Assembly (NCBI RefSeq): GCF_017874715.1
Contig: NZ_JAGGLR010000014.1
Span: 1-64,000 of the forward strand
DNA: 64,000 bases
DNA from: Streptomyces iranensis
GTDB taxonomy: Bacteria > Actinomycetota > Actinomycetes > Streptomycetales > Streptomycetaceae
Direction: 5' to 3'
The notes under the pieces are model-generated. The model made no database searches and was not told where the DNA came from. It saw nothing but the letters and a program-made list of their open reading frames with translations. Position 1 is the stretch's first letter. Each line of letters opens with the position of its first letter. The position numbers and the translations under genes were made by a program. Positions 35,801 through 50,800 of this stretch are shown here, piece after piece.

Positions 35801-38800
35801 CACCAGCGCCACCAGCCGCTCCGGCCCCACGCCCCGGCCGATCAGCCGGTGCGCCAGCCGGTTCGCGGCCACCTCCAGCTCGGCGAAGGTGAGATCGCCC
35901 TTCCCGTACCGCACGGCCGTGGCATCCGGCGAGACGGCCACCTGCCGTTCGAACAGCTCGCGCAGCGTGGCCCGCTCCACCTCCAGGCGGGTGTCGTTCC
36001 ACTCGACCAGGGTGCGCCGCAGCTCGGCCGGGGTGGTCAGGGGCAGCGCGCCCACCGGCAGTTCCGGATCCGCGGCGATCCCGGCGAGCAGCGCCCGCAG
36101 GGCCGTGCCCATCCGCTCCACGGTCGGGGCGTCGAACAGATCGGTGCTGTAGCCGATCAGAGCGCGCAGCACACCCTCCTCGGCCTCGGCGAACTCGAAG
36201 GTGAGGTCGAAGGCGGCGGTCTGCGTGTCGAGTTCCACGTCCGCCAGCTCCAGACCGGGCAGCTCCAGTGCCCGGCCCGGGGCGTTCTGCAGCACCACCA
36301 TCGCCTGGAACAGCGGTGTCCGGCTGGTGTCCCGCACCGGCCGCACCTCGTCCACCACCCGTTCGAACGGCACCGCCTGATGGGCGAAGGCGTCCAGGAC
36401 GGTGCCGCGCACCTCGGCCAGGAAGTCGCCGAAGCGGGCGTGCGGATCGACGGTGGAGCGCAGCACCAGGGTGTTGACGAAGAAGCCGATCAGCCGCTCC
36501 ACCTCGGGGCGCTCCCGCCCCGAGGTGACGGTACCCACGGCGATGTCCCGCCCGCCCGACAGCCGGGCCAGCAGGATCTGGGCCGCCGCCACCAGCGTCA
36601 TGAACAGGGTGGTGCCCCGCGTCTGCCCGAACTCCTTGAGGCGCGAGCTCACCCCGGCGGGCACCGTGAACTCCACGGTGGCGCCGTGCTTCGTCCGCAC
36701 CGCCGGGCGGGGCCGGTCGGTGGGCACCTCCAGCGGCGGCACTTCGGCCAACTGCCGTGTCCAGTAGGCAAGTTCCTCATCCGCTCGGGGAGCGGTGAGT
36801 TCGGTGCGCTGCCAGGCGGCGAAGTCCGCGTAACTCACCGGGAGCGGGGGCAGCGCCGCGGGCTCACCGCTCAGCGCCGCCCGGTACAGCTCCCGCAGAT
36901 CGCCGATGAGCACACCGGTGGACCAGCCGTCCGTGATGATGTGATGCAGTGTCAGGCTCAGCACGTGTTCCTGGGCACCGAGCCGGATCAGCCCGGTCCG
37001 CAGCAGCGGGCCGCGCCGCAGATCGAACGGGCGCGCCCGTTCGTACGCCAGCAGCTCCCGCAGCTCCGCCTCCCGTTCGGCGGCGGGGAGAAGGGACAGG
37101 TCGTACGGGTCGAGCCGGATCTCCCGTGGGGCGTGCACGATCTGCACCCCGCGGCCGTCCACCGCGTCGAAGGTGGTCCGCAGCGACTCGTGCCGGGCCA
37201 CCAGCGCGGTCAGCGCCGCGCTGAGCGCGTCCACATCGAGGGCTCCCCGCATCCGCAGCGCCAGCGGGGTGATGTACTCGGCGCTGTCGGGGGCGAAGGA
37301 GTCCAGGAACCACAGCCGCTGCTGCGGATACGACAGCGGGAGCTCGCCGTCCCGGGCCACCGGTGTGATCGGGGCGGGCCGGTCCGCGCCACGGCCGTCC
37401 GCGCCATCGAGCGCCTCGGCCAGGGCGGCGACGGTCGGATGGGTGAACACCAGACGGGGCGACGGCGCCACCCCGAGCACCTCCCGCAGCCGTGAGGTGA
37501 GCCGGATGGAGAGGATCGAGTCGCCGCCGAGTTCGAAGAAGTTGTCCCCGGCGCCGACCCGCTCCACCTCCAGCACCTCGGCCCAGACCGCCGCCACGGC
37601 CCGTTCGGCCCCCTCGCGCGGCGCCCGGTAGGGCGTGCGGCGGGTGTCCGGGCCCGGCGCGGGCAGCGCCGCGCGGTCCAGCTTCCCGGTGGGGCCGAGC
37701 GGCAGCGCCTCCAGCGGGACAATGGCCGACGGCACCATGTAGCCCGGCAGCCGCTCGGCCGCGTACGCCCGCAGCGGGTCACCCTCCACCGGGGTGTCAC
37801 CGGCGGCCACCACATAGGCCACCAGCCGCTTGCCACCGGGACCGTCCTCCCGGGCCACCACCGCGACATCCGCCACCTCCGGATGCCCGGCCAGCACCCC
37901 CTCCACCTCGCCCGGCTCGATCCGGAAGCCACGGACCTTGACCTGGTCATCGGCGCGGCCGAGGAACTCCACCGTGCCGTCCGGGCGTCGCCGCGCCAGA
38001 TCGCCGGTGCGGTACATCCGCTCCCCGGCGGGCCCGTACGGATCGGGGAGGAACGCCGCCGCGGTCGGACCGGGGCGGCCGAGGTAGCCGCGTGCCACCC
38101 CCTCCCCGGCGACGAAGAGCTCGCCGACCACACCCGGCGGCACGATCCGCATCCTGGAGTCCAGGACGTGGACCCGCATGTTGTCCAGCGGTCGGCCGAT
38201 CGGCACCACCTCGGGCACCTCGTCGGCGCGGGACATCGGGAAGTACGTGGCGAAGGTGGTGGTCTCGGTCGGCCCGTAGCCGTCCACCACGGTCAGCCCG
38301 GGGCAGCGCTCCAGCACCCGGCGCACCGAGGCCGCGGGCACCACATCGCCGCCGGTCCACACCTCGCGCAGGCCCGTGAAGCAGTCCGGCGCGTCCCCGG
38401 CCAGCAGCCGGAACAGCCCGGCGGTCAGCCAGAGCCCCGTCACCCCCTGCTCGGCCACCAGCCGGCGCACCGCGGGGGCGTCCAGCTCGCCCGGTGCCAC
38501 CACCACCCGGCCACCGTTCAGCAGCGGCACCCACATCTCGTAGGTGGCGGCGTCGAACGCCACCGGCGAGTGCAGCGGCACCCGCTCATGGCCGCCACCG
38601 GCGAAAGCACGGTCCAGGGCGAGCGCCGCCACATCGCGATGGCGCACCCCCACGGCCTTCGGCACACCGGTCGACCCGGAGGTGAACATCACATACGCCA
38701 GCTGGTCCCGGTGCACCGGCACCGCGGCCGCCACCGGCTCGCCCTCCCGGGCGGCGGCCACCTCCTCCGGCGTCAGCACGACCGCGGCGCCCGCCTGGTC

Positions 38801-41800
38801 CAGCAGCGTGCGCCGCCGGTCGCGCGGGGCGCGGGCGTCCACCGGTACGTACACCCCACCGGCCCTGACCACCGCGAGCTGGGCCACGACCAGTTCCACC
38901 GACCGGTCCATGAGCAGCGCCACCCGGTCCTCGGGACGCACCCCGGACCGCAGCAGATGTCCGGCCAACCGGCCCGCCCACTCGTCGAGTTGGGCGTAGC
39001 CGAGCGAGGTGGTGCCGTCGGTGACGGCGACGGCGTCCGGGCAGAGGCGCACCCGCTCGGCGAACAGCTCCACCGGCGAACCCTCCGGCAGCGGCCGGGC
39101 GGTGGCATTCCACTCGCCGGCCGCCCGCAGGCGCTCCGCCTCCGTCAGCAGCGGCAGCTCGTCCGGCGACCGCCCGGCGCCATCCGCGATCCCGGTGAGC
39201 AGCGTCTCCAGATGGGCCGCCGCCCGCTCCACCGTGGCCGCGTCGAACAGCGCCGGGTCGTAGGCGAGGTCGAAGCCCAGCCGGTCGCCGAGATAGGCGC
39301 GCAGACACAGCGGGAAACTGGTGGAGTCCTCGGCCCGCACCTCCCGCACCCGGATCCCGGCACCGGCCGCCGACGCCTCGTCGAAGGGGTAGTTCTCGAA
39401 CACCATCATGCTGTCGAAGAGCGCCTCACCGGCCGGCACCGCGCTGAGGGCCTGGATCCGGGGGAGGGCGATGAAGTCGAAGCGGCGGGACTCGCTCTGC
39501 TGCTCCTGGAGCTCCCGCAGCCATGCCACGACCTCACGGCCGCCCTCGGCCACGGCCCGGGTGGGGACCGTGTTGATGAACATGCCGACCATCGTCTCCA
39601 CGCCCGGCAGCCCCTCCGGACGGCCCGAGACGGTGGTGCCGAACACCACGTCGGGCACACCGGCGTACCGCGACAGCAGCAGTGCCCACGCGCCCTGCAC
39701 CACCGTGTTGACCGTCAGCCCGCCGCCGCGCGCGGTCTCCCGCAACCGGGCGGACACCTCCTCGGTCAGCTCCAGCCGGGTCAGCGCGGTCGAGGTGGTG
39801 CGATGCGCCTCCCGGGGCGGCCGGTCGTACGGCAGCGGTGTGCGGGCGCCGAACCCCGACAGCACCTCGCGCCAATGCCGCTCCGCGCGTTCCCGGTCCT
39901 GCTCACGCAACCAGCGCAGGAAGTCCCGGAAGGCCCGGCGGGCGGGCGGCCGGGGCGGGCGCCCGGCCACGAGGGACGCGTAGGTCTCGCACACCTCGGC
40001 GAAGATCTGGCCGGTGCTCCAGCCGTCGAGCATCAGATGGTGCGAGGTCCACACCAGCATGACCTCGTCATCGGGCAGCCCGGCCACCGCGATCCGGCTC
40101 AGCGGGGCCGAGGTCAGTTCCATCCCGGCCGCGCGGTCCCCGGCCAGCAGCCGCCGCAGGGCCTCCTCCCGCGCGGACGGCGTCAACTCCCGCCAGTCCA
40201 GCCGGACGGTGGGCAGGTCGGCCCGGCGGTGAACGACCTGGACGGGCTCGGCGAGCCCCTCCCAGCGGACCGAGCTGCGCAGGACCGGCGTACGGTCCAC
40301 CACCCGCTGCCAGGCGGCCGCGAAGGCGTCCGGGTCGGCGATCCCGCCGATCCGGATGGCGATCTGGTCGAAGTAGGCGCCACCGGTGGCAGCGCCGTCC
40401 ACGAGGCCATGGAACAGCATGCCCGCCTGGAGCGGGGTCAGCGGATACACGTCCTCCACCGCGCCGCCGTCACCGGCGATCAGATCCACCTGCCGCCGGC
40501 CGAGCCGGGCGAGCGGGAAGTCGGACGGGGTGCGCCCGCCCGCGCCGGGCTCGGCGCAGTGCGCGACGATCTCCTTCAGCGCGGCCAGACAGCCGTCCGC
40601 GACCCGGCGCACGGTGGCCTCGTCGTACATCCGCGCCGGATAGCTCCAGCCCAGCTCGAGACGGCCGTCCTGGACCGCCCCGGTGACCTCCAGCAGACCC
40701 GGGCGGGTCTCCCCGGGCGCGGCGTCCTGGCCGGTCACGGGGAGCGCGGCGCGGTACAGGGACGGGGACCTTTCGTCGGCCGCGGCCACGTCCCACTGGC
40801 CGTGGTAGTTGAAGACGATCTGCGGCGACGGACCACCCCGCAGCTCCCCGGCCGGGGAGTCCTCGGGGGCCAGATGGCACAGCGCCCCGTGGCCGAGCCC
40901 ATGGTGCGGAACGGCGCGCAGCTGCTCCTTGACGGACCGGAGGGTGTCACGCCACCCCGCCCCGGCGTCGACGGTCAGCGCGAGCGGGTACTCGGCGGTG
41001 AACCAGCCGACCGTACGGGAGAGGTCCAGATCCTCGAAGAGATCCTCGCGGCCGTGTCCCTCCACGCCGATCAGCACCGTGTCCCCGCCGGTCCAGCGCG
41101 CCAGGCTCCGGCCGAGCGCGGCGAGCAGTACGTCGTTGATCCGCGTCCGGTAGACGCCGGGGACCCGGCGCAGCAGCGCCTCGGTCTCGGCGCGGCCGAG
41201 GACCGTGGTCACCGTGGCCGCCGTCTCATGGGTGTTGGGGCCCTCGCGGTCGACGGGGAGCGCGGCGGGCGCGGAGCGCGCCACGCCCGTCCAGTACGCC
41301 AGGTCGCCGTCGAGCCCGCCGGAGCGCACATGGTCCGCCAGCCGGGTGGCCCAATGGGTGAAGGCGCTGCTCGCCGGGGGCAGGGTGGCAGCGCCACCGG
41401 CGGCGGCGCCACGGTAGGCGGTCTCCAGATCGCCGAGCAGGATCCGCCAGGAGACGCCGTCCACCACCAGATGGTGGGCGGTGAGCAGCAACTCCGGCGG
41501 CCGTCCGGGCCCGAAGGTGAACAGCAGCGCCCGCAGCACGGCCCCCTCGGCGATGTCCAGCCCCGTCTGGGCCGCGACCGTCGCCTCCCGTACGGCTTCG
41601 GCGCGTGCCGCGTCGTCCCGACCGGACAGGTCGTGCCGCTCCAGGACACCGCCGGGGGCGGTGGGCAGGACCTCCTGGCGCCACTGCCCGTCGACGACCA
41701 GGAAGCGGGTGCGCAGCGCGGCGTGGTGCGCCACCAGGGCGTCCACCGCCTGCCGCAGGGCGGCCTCGTCGAGGTCGCCGGTGAGCTCCAGCCGGTGGCC

Positions 41801-44800
41801 CATGGTGAAGTGGTGCCGGTCGCCGGGTCGCCGCCCGTCCAGGTACCAGTGCTGGATGGGCGTCAGCGGCGCCGGTCCGGCCGCCGCCCCGGCCGTCTCG
41901 GCGAGTGGCTGCCGCCGGGCCGTCTCGACGCTCAGCGCGAGCTCCGCGATGGTCTGGTGGCGGAAGACGTCCTTGGAGGTGAGCGTCAGCCCGGCCTGGC
42001 GGGCGCGGGAGACGATCTGGATGCTGAGGATCGAATCGCCGCCCAGGGCGAAGAAGTTGTCCTCCACCCCCACCGCGGGCACGCCCAGCACCTCGGCCCA
42101 CACGCCCGCCAGCACCGTCTCGGCGGGGGTCCGGGGCGCCACATACGGCGAGCCCTGCTCGGGGCGGTCCGGGGGAGCGGGCAGCGCGCGCCGGTCCACC
42201 TTGCCGCTGTCGGTGCGGGGCATCCGGTCCAGCGTCACGAAGGCGGCCGGGACCATGTAGTCGGGCAGGGTGCGCTTGAGCAGGGCACGCAGCTCCACCG
42301 GATCGGGGGAGTCGGTCGAGTCGTCGGAACAGGCCACCAGATAGGCCACCAGCCGCCGGTGACCGGTGTCCTCGCGGGCCACGACCACCGCCTCCCGGAC
42401 CGCCGGATGGCCCAGCAGCGCGGCCTCGATCTCGCCGGGCTCGATCCGGAACCCGCGGATCTTGAGCTGTTCGTCCGCGCGGCCGAGGAACTCCAGCGTC
42501 CCGTCCGCCGTCCAGCGCGCCCGGTCGCCGGTGCGGTACATCCGGCTGCCGGGAGGGCCGTACGGGTCGGCGACGAAATGGCCCGCGGTGAGCCCCGGGC
42601 GGCGCAGATAGCCGCGGGCGACCTGCGCCCCGGCCAGATGGAGCTCACCGGGGACGCCGGGCGGCACCGGCCGCAGCGTGCCGTCCAGGACGTACGCCCG
42701 CAGATTGCGGCCGGGCCGCCCGATGAGCGGACGGTCGCCGAGACCGGCCAGGTCGCCGTAAACCGCGTCCACGGCGCATTCGGTGGGCCCGTAGAAGTTG
42801 TACGCGGCCACGCCCGGCACCGCGCGCAGCTCCCGCCACAGCGCCGCCCCGAGGGCCTCGCCGCCCACCATGACGATCCGGGGGCGGTGGCGGTCCCCGG
42901 CGAACAGCCCGGCCGCCATCAGCTCATGGAGGTACGACGGGGTGACGTCGAGGAAGTCCAGGCCACGGTCCTCGACCAGGGCCACGAGGGCGGCCGGGTC
43001 GAGCCGTACCGCGTCGTCCACCAAGTGCACCTCCTGGCCCGAGGCCAGGAACACCGCGCCCTCCCAGGAGGTGTCGAAGGAGAACGCGGCGGTCAGCGCC
43101 GAGCGCAGCGGGCGGCCCGCCTCGGCCTGGTGCGGTGCGATGAGCCCGGCCCGGTGGTCGAGGCAGAGGTTGACCAGCTGACGGTGCTCGACGGCGACAC
43201 CCTTGGGGCGGCCGGTGGACCCCGAGGTGTAGGTGATGTACGCGGTGTGCGCGGGCCGCAGCGGGGACAGCAGGTCCGCGTCGGTGGGATCGGTGTCCGG
43301 CAGCCGGTCCAGGGGCGCGTCCCTCAGGGCACCGGGGGTGAGGACGACCTCGGGCGCCGCGTCCTCCAGCAGGAACCGCGCGCGCGTCGCGGGCAGCCCG
43401 GGGTCCACGTACAGCTGCGTACCGCCCGCCTTGAGGACCGCGAGCAGGGCCACCATCAGCTCGGCGGTGCGCGGAAGCCTGACCGCGACCACCTTCTCCG
43501 GGCCCACGCCCTGGGCGATCAGATGGTGGGCCAGCCGGTTGGCGGCCGCGTTCAGCCCCGCGAAGTCGTAGGTGGCGTCGGAGGCCACCAACGCGGTGGC
43601 GCCCGGGGTGCGGGCGGCCTGTTCCTCGAAGAGCCGGGGGAAGGTGGTGTCCGGCACGGCGAGCGCGGTGTCGTTCCACTCCTCCAGCACCGTCCGCCGC
43701 TCCCCGGCGGTCAGCAGCGGCAGTTCGCCCACCCGGAGCCCGGGGTCCTCCGCCACCGCCTCCAGCAGCAGCCGCAGCTGACGGGCCATCCGCTCCACGG
43801 TGGCCGCGTCGAACAGATCGGTGTTGTACTCCACGAAGCCGGTCAGGCCGCCGGGGCCCGCCACGAAGTCGAAGCCCAGGTCGAAACCGGCGGTCCGGCC
43901 CGGGACCCGTACCGCCTCCACGGTGAGACCGGGCAGGTCGGGCACCTCGGCACCCAGGTTGTGCAGCGCCACCATGACCTGGAAGAGCGGGGTGCGGCTG
44001 GTGTCCCGCTCCGGCTGGAGCGCGTCCACGATCCGCTCGAACGGCACGTCCTGGTGGGCGAAGGCGTCCAGCGCGGTGCCCCGCACCCGGGTGAGCAGCT
44101 CCTCGAACGAGTCGTCGGCGTCCACCCGGGTGCGCAGTACCAGCGTGTTCACGAACATCCCGACCAAGTGCTCCAGCTCGGGCCGCTCCCGTCCCGAGGT
44201 CACGGTGCCCACCGCGATGTCCTGCTGCCCCGACCAGCGGGCCAGCAGCACCTGGCAGGTGGCGAGGAGCGTCATGAAGAGGGTGGAGTCGCGCCGCCGC
44301 CCGGCCGCGCGCAGCCGCTCCACCAGCGCGGCGGGCAGGGTGAACTCCAGCAGCGCCCCGCATCTGGTCTGCACGGCCGGCCGGGGACGGTCGGTCGGCA
44401 GCTCCAGCGGCGCCAGATCCGCCAGCCGCGCCCGCCAGTACTCCAGCTGCGGCTCCATCCGCGCCGCGCCGCCGAGCGGATCGCGCTGCCACGCCGCGTA
44501 GTCGGCGTAGCCCAGCGGCAGCGGGGCGAGCGCGGGCCGCCGTGCCATGACCGCCGCGCCGTACAGCTCGCTCAGATCGGCGCTGATGACGGCCGTGGAC
44601 CAGCCGTCCGTGACGATGTGGTGCATCGTCAGGGTGAGGACGTGCTCCTCGTCGTCCAGCCGGATCAGGGACGCCCGCAGCAGCGGCCCGGTGCGCAGCT
44701 CGAAGGGGGTGGCGCCCTCCCGCTCCAGCAGCCGCTCCAGCTCCCGCTCGCGCGTCGCCACGGGACGGGCCGCGAGGTCGTACACCGGCAGTGCCACCGG

Positions 44801-47800
44801 ATACGGATCGTGCACCCGCTGCACCCCGCGGCCGTCCACCTCGGCGAAGGTGGTGCGCAGCGGCTCGTGCCGGGCCACCAGGGCGTCCAGGGCGGTGCGC
44901 AGCGCGGTGGTGTCCAGGCGGCCGCGCAGCCGCAGCGCGAACGGTGTCACATACTCCGTGCCACCGCCGTCGAAGGAGTCCAGGAACCACAACCGCGCCT
45001 GCGGATACGACAGCGGCAGCTCGCCGTCCCGTGGCACGGCCGGGATGGCGTCCGCCGCCCCGCCGTCTTCCGCCGCCCCACCGTCATCCGGAGTACCGCC
45101 CGTCTCCGGCTCGCTCAGCGCGGCGGCGAGCTCGGCCACGGTGGTGTGGGTGAACAGCGCGCGCGGGGTGACCTCGGTGCCGAAGGCCGTCCGCAGCCGG
45201 GAGGCCACCCGGATGGCCAGGATCGAATCGCCGCCCAGGGCGAAGAAGTCGTCGGTCGCCCCGGCCTCCTCGACCGGGAGCACCTCGGCCCACACCCGCG
45301 CCACCGTGCGCTCGGCCTCGGTGCGCGGGGCGATCCGCTCGGCGCTCGCCGCGAAGCCGTCGAGGCCGGGCGCGGGCAGTCCGCGCCGGTCCAGCTTGCC
45401 GTTTGCGGTCAGCGGCAGCGCGTCCAGCGCCACGAACGCCGCCGGGATCATCTGTGCGGGCAGCGACCGCTGAAGGAACTCCCGCAACTCACCGGCCCGC
45501 GGTGGCGCGGCCGAACCGGCGGCCACCACATAGGCCACCAGCCGCCGCGCCCCGGGCTGGTCCTCCCACACGGTCACCACCGCGTCGCCGACCCCCGGAT
45601 GGGCGGTCAGGGCGGCCTCGATCTCCCCGGGCTCGATCCGGAAACCACGGATCTTCACCTGGCCGTCGGCGCGGCCCAGGTACTCCAGCTCGCCGTCCGC
45701 GCTCCACCGGGCCCGGTCGCCGGTGCGGTACATCCGGCTCCCGGCGGGCCCGTACGGATCGGCCATGAAACGGGACGCGGTCAGGCCCGGACGGCGCAGA
45801 TAGCCCCGGGCGAGCCCGGCCCCCGCCACATACAGTTCGCCCACCGCCCCCGGTGGCACCGGCGCCAGCGCCTCGTCCAGCACATACACCCGCAGATCGG
45901 GGATGCCGGTGCCGATGGCGCTCGCCGCGACGGACGGAGCCGCGCGGTCGAGCGGGGCGTAGGTGACATGCACGGTGGTCTCGGTGATCCCGTACATGTT
46001 GACCAGCACCGGCGAGGTGTCCGGATGCCGTGCGTACCAGCCCGCCAGCCGCCGCGCGTCGAGCGCCTCACCGCCGAACACCACCCGGCGCAGGGCGAGT
46101 TGGGCTCCGGGGTGCTCCTCGTCGGCGCGCATCAGCCCCTGGAAGGCGGACGGCGTCTGGCTGAGCACCGTCACCCGCTCCTCCGCCAGCAGCCGCAGGA
46201 ACTCCTCGGGGGAGCGGGAGACGGCGTACGGGACCACCACGAGCCGGCCGCCGTGCAGCAGCGGCCCCCAGATCTCCCAGACGGAGAAGTCGAAGGCGTA
46301 GCTGTGGAACAGCGTCCACACATCGCTCGCGTCGTAAGAGAACCAATCCCGTGTCCGGGAGAACAGCCGGACCACATTGGAGTGCGGGATCACCACTCCC
46401 TTGGGCACGCCCGTGGACCCGGAGGTGTAGATGGCGTAGGCGGGGCTCTCCGGCAGCGGCCCGGAACCGGCCGGGAGGGCGGCGGACCGGCGCTCCAGAT
46501 CGGCGATCAGGGCGGGGTCGTCCAGGCACAGCCGGGTCACGGCGCCGTGTTCGGCGGCGTCCTCGTCCTCGGCGAGCCGCGTCTGAAGGTCGGTGGTGGT
46601 CAGCAGGGCCACCGGTTCGGCGTCGGCGAGCATCCGGGCGATCCGGCCGGACGGCTGGTCCGGGTCGAGGGGCAGATAGGCCGCACCCGTCTTCAGCACC
46701 GCCACGATCGCCACGATCATCTCCGGCGAACGGGGCAGCGCCAGCGCCACATACCGCTCCCGCCCGGCACCCTCGGCGATCAGCCGATGCGCCAACCGGC
46801 CCGCCCGCGCGTCGAGTTCGGCGTACGACAGCGAAACCCCGGCACACGAGACGGCGATGGCCCCGGGGGCGCGGGCGGCCTGCTCCTCGAACAGGTCCAC
46901 CAGCGTCCGCTCCGGCGCCTCAGGAGCCGCGCCGCCACCCCACTCCACCAGGATCCGCCGCCGCTCCTCCGCGGTGGTCCACGGAAGCGCCCGCAGTGGG
47001 CGGTCGGGGTCGGCCGCGATCGCGGTGAGCAGCAGACACAGCCGGTCGGCGAGCGCGGCCGCGGTCCGGGCGTCGAACAGCCCCGGGTCATAGCCGAGGT
47101 CGAAGCCCAGCCGGTCGGAGAGACGGGCCCGCAGACTCAGGCCGAAGTTGGTGGCGTCGATCGAGCGGACCTCGACGATCCGCAGGCCCGCCTCGCGCGC
47201 CGAGGAGTCGTCAAAGGGGTAGTTCTCGAAGGCCACCATCGAATCGAAGAGCGGCGTCCCGGCCGGAATCTCGCTCCAGCCCGCCACCTGCGCCAGCGAG
47301 ACGGATTCATGCCGCCGGGACGCGGACTGCGCCATCTGGAGGTCCCGCAGCCAGTCCCCGGTGTTCCGGGCGGTGTCCACCCGCACCCGGGTCGGCAGGG
47401 TGTTGATGAACATCCCGACCATCGACTCGACCCCGGCCAGCTCCGCCGGACGGCCCGAGACGGTGGTGCCGAAGACCACGTCGTCCTCGCCGCCGTACCG
47501 GGACAGCAGCAGCGCCCAGGCGCCCTGCACGATCGTGTTGACGGTCAGGCCGCCGCTGCGGGCCGTACGGCGCAGCTCCTCCGACACCCCGGGGGTGAGC
47601 GACACCGCCACGGTCGCCGAGGACCGCGCCCGGTGGGACTCCACGGCCTTGCGGTCGGCGGGGAGCGGGGTCGGGGCGGTGAAACCGGCGAGCACATCCC
47701 GCCAGTGGCGCTCGGCCTCGTGCCCGTCCCGCCCGTCCAGCCACTGCAGATAGTCGCGGAACGGGCGGCGGGCGGGAAGCGCCGGAGTACGGCCCCGGGC

Positions 47801-50800
47801 CGCCGCGGTGTACCGCTCGCACACCTCGGTGAACACCTGCGCCAGGCTCCAGCCGTCCAGGACCAGATGGTGCGAGGTCCACATCAGCGCCACCCGGGTG
47901 TCGGTCAGCCGGGCGACGGCCAGCCGCATCAGCGGCGGCGCGGCCAGATCGATGCCCAGGGCCAGGTCCTCGGCCCGGAACCGCTCCAGTTCGGCCTCGC
48001 GCCGCTCCTCCGGCAGCCCGCGCCAGTCCAGCTGGGTCACGGGCACCTCGGCCCGGTGGCGGACGATCTGCAGCGGCCGCTCGACGCCCTCCCAGACGAC
48101 GCCGGTGCGGAGCACCGGTGTGCCGTCCACCGTCTGCTGCCAGGCGCGGGCGAACGCCTCCGGGTCGCCCACCCCGTCCAGGATCAGCGTGGCCTGGTCG
48201 AGGTAGACGTCCTCCGCGCCGCCGACCAGCCGGTGGAAGAGCATGCCCTCCTGAAGCGGGGTCAGCGGATAGACGTCCTCGACCAGGCCGCCGTCGCCCA
48301 CCAGCCGGTCGACGGCGGCCTGGTCCAGCCGGGCCAGCGGGAAGTCGGAGGGGGTCCGGCCACCCGCGTCCGGTCCGTCGCAGTGCGCCACGATCTCCCG
48401 CAGCGCCGTGAGCATCCCGTCCGCGAGCCCCCGCACCGTGGCCACGTCGTGGACCCGGTCGGAGTACAGCCAGGTCAGCTCCAGCTCACCGTCCGCCACC
48501 ACGGCGGACACATCGAGCGGATACACCGACGGCTCGTCGGCGGCCAGATCCCGCCCCAGGCTCTCCCCGGTGAGCGTGAACGCGCCGCCGTCCCCGCCCG
48601 AGTCCCACTGGCCGTGGTAGTTGAAGCAGATGCCCGGCGGCGGCGCGTCGGCGAGCGCCCGCGCGGGGGAGCCCGGTGCGCTCAGATACGCCAGCGCCTC
48701 ATGGCTCAGCCCCCGGTGCGGCACCGCGCGCAGCTGCTCCTTCACCGACTTCAGCACCGCGCCCCAGCCGTCCCCGGGCAGCGTCAGCGCCACCGGGTAC
48801 TGGGTGGTGAACCAGCCCACGGTCCGGGACAGATCGACGGCCGCGTCCAGCTCCTCCCGGCCATGGCCCTCCATGGCCACCAGCACGCGGCCCTCACCCG
48901 TCCACCCGGCGAGCACCCGCCCCAGCGCGCCGAGGAGGACATCGTTGATCTGCGTCCGGTACGCCCCGGGCACCCGGCGCAGCAGCCCGTCGGTGACCTC
49001 GCGGTCGAGCGTCACGCGCACGGTGTGGGTGGACCCGGCGGTGGCCGTGCCGGGACGGTCCGCCGGGAGGTCCGCGCCGCCCGCCCGCCGTACGCCCTCC
49101 CAGTACGGCAGATCGCCGTCCAGCCCGCCCTCCCGCACCCGCTCGCCCAGTCGATGGGCCCAGGTGGTGAAGGGGGTGGAGGCGGGCTCCAGGCGCACCG
49201 GCTCCCCGGCGGCGGCCTGCCGGTAGGCGCTCTCCAGATCGCCCAGCAGAATGCGCCACGAGACGCTGTCCACGGCCAGGTGGTGCGCGGTGAGGAACAG
49301 CCGCGGCCGGGTCCCCGCGCCGCGCCGCAGCAGGGCACCCCGCAGCAACGCCCCCGTGGTCAGGTCGAGTTCGGCGCGGGCGGCCCCGGCGGCGGCCTCG
49401 GCCGCGGCCGTCTCCTCCGCGCCGCCGAACCCGGACAGATCGTGGCGGCGCAGCACCGGCCCGCCCGGCGCGCCGCCCGCGAGCTGCCGCCACTCGCCGT
49501 CGTCGCCCTGGACGAACCGGGTGCGCAGGGCCGGGTGGTGCGCGACCACGGCGTCCAGGGCGGCCTCCAGGGCGCCCTCGGCCAAGTCGGGCGGCAGATC
49601 GAGGACCATCGACATGGTGAAGTGGCGCAGCGGGCCATGGGTGGCGAAGAACCAGTGCTGGATCGGGGTGAGCGGCGCCGGTCCCGCCACCTCCGCCGGT
49701 TCGTCCCCGGCGGCTTCGGGCGCGGTGCGCGGCGTCACGGCGGCGGCCAGCTCGGCGATGGTCTGGTGCAGGAAGACATCCCGCGAGGTGAGCGCGAGCC
49801 CCGCCTGGCGCGCCCGGGAGACGATCTGGATGCTGAGGATCGAATCGCCGCCCAGCTCGAAGAAGTTGTCGTTCACCCCCACCGTCCGGGCGCCCAGCAC
49901 CTCGGCCCAGATCCGCGCCAGCTCCCGCTCCGCCTCGGTGCGCGGCGCGGTGGCGTCCCGCTCCGGCCGGTCCGCGTCCAGTCGCGGCGTGGGCAGCGCC
50001 CGGCGGTCCAGCTTGCCGCTGGTGTTGAGCGGCATGGCGTCGAGGGCGACGAAGACGCCGGGGACCATATGGCCGGGCAGGGTGCGCCCGAGCGCCGCGC
50101 GCAACTCGCCGGGGGCGGGCGGCTCACCGCTGGGCGCGGGCACGTAGTAGGCGGCCAGCCGGGTGTGGCCGCGGTCGTCGGTCACCGCGACGACGGCCGC
50201 CTCGGCGACGCCCGGCAGATTGAGCAACGCCGCCTCGATCTCGCCCGGTTCGATCCGGTGGCCCCGGACCTTCACCTGGTCGTCGGCCCGGCCGAGGTAG
50301 TCCAGCTCCCCGTCCGCGGTCCAGCGGGCCAGGTCACCGGTGCGGTACATCCGGCTCCCGGCGGGCCCGTACGGATCGGCCACGAAGCGGGAGGCGGTCA
50401 GCCCCGGACGGCCCCGGTACCCCCGGGCCACCTGCGCACCCGCCAGATACAGCTCACCCGCCACCCCCACCGGCAGCGGCTGGAGCCGGGAGTCGAGCAC
50501 ATGGGCGCGCAGATTGCCCAGCGGGCGGCCCACCACCGGGCGCCCCGCGCCACCGATCCGGGCCGCGAGCGCGTCGATGGTGCACTCGGTCGGACCGTAG
50601 AAGTTGTACGCCGCCGTCCCCGGCGTGTCCGCCAGCCGCCGCCACAGCGACGGACCGATGGCCTCGCCGCCCAGCATCAGCACCCGCGGGCGGTGCCGGG
50701 GGTGGTCCAGCAGCCCGGCCGGGAGGAGCTGCCGCAGATACGAGGGGGTGAGGTCGAGGAAGTCGATGCGCCGCTCGGCGACGCGCGCCACGAGCGCGGC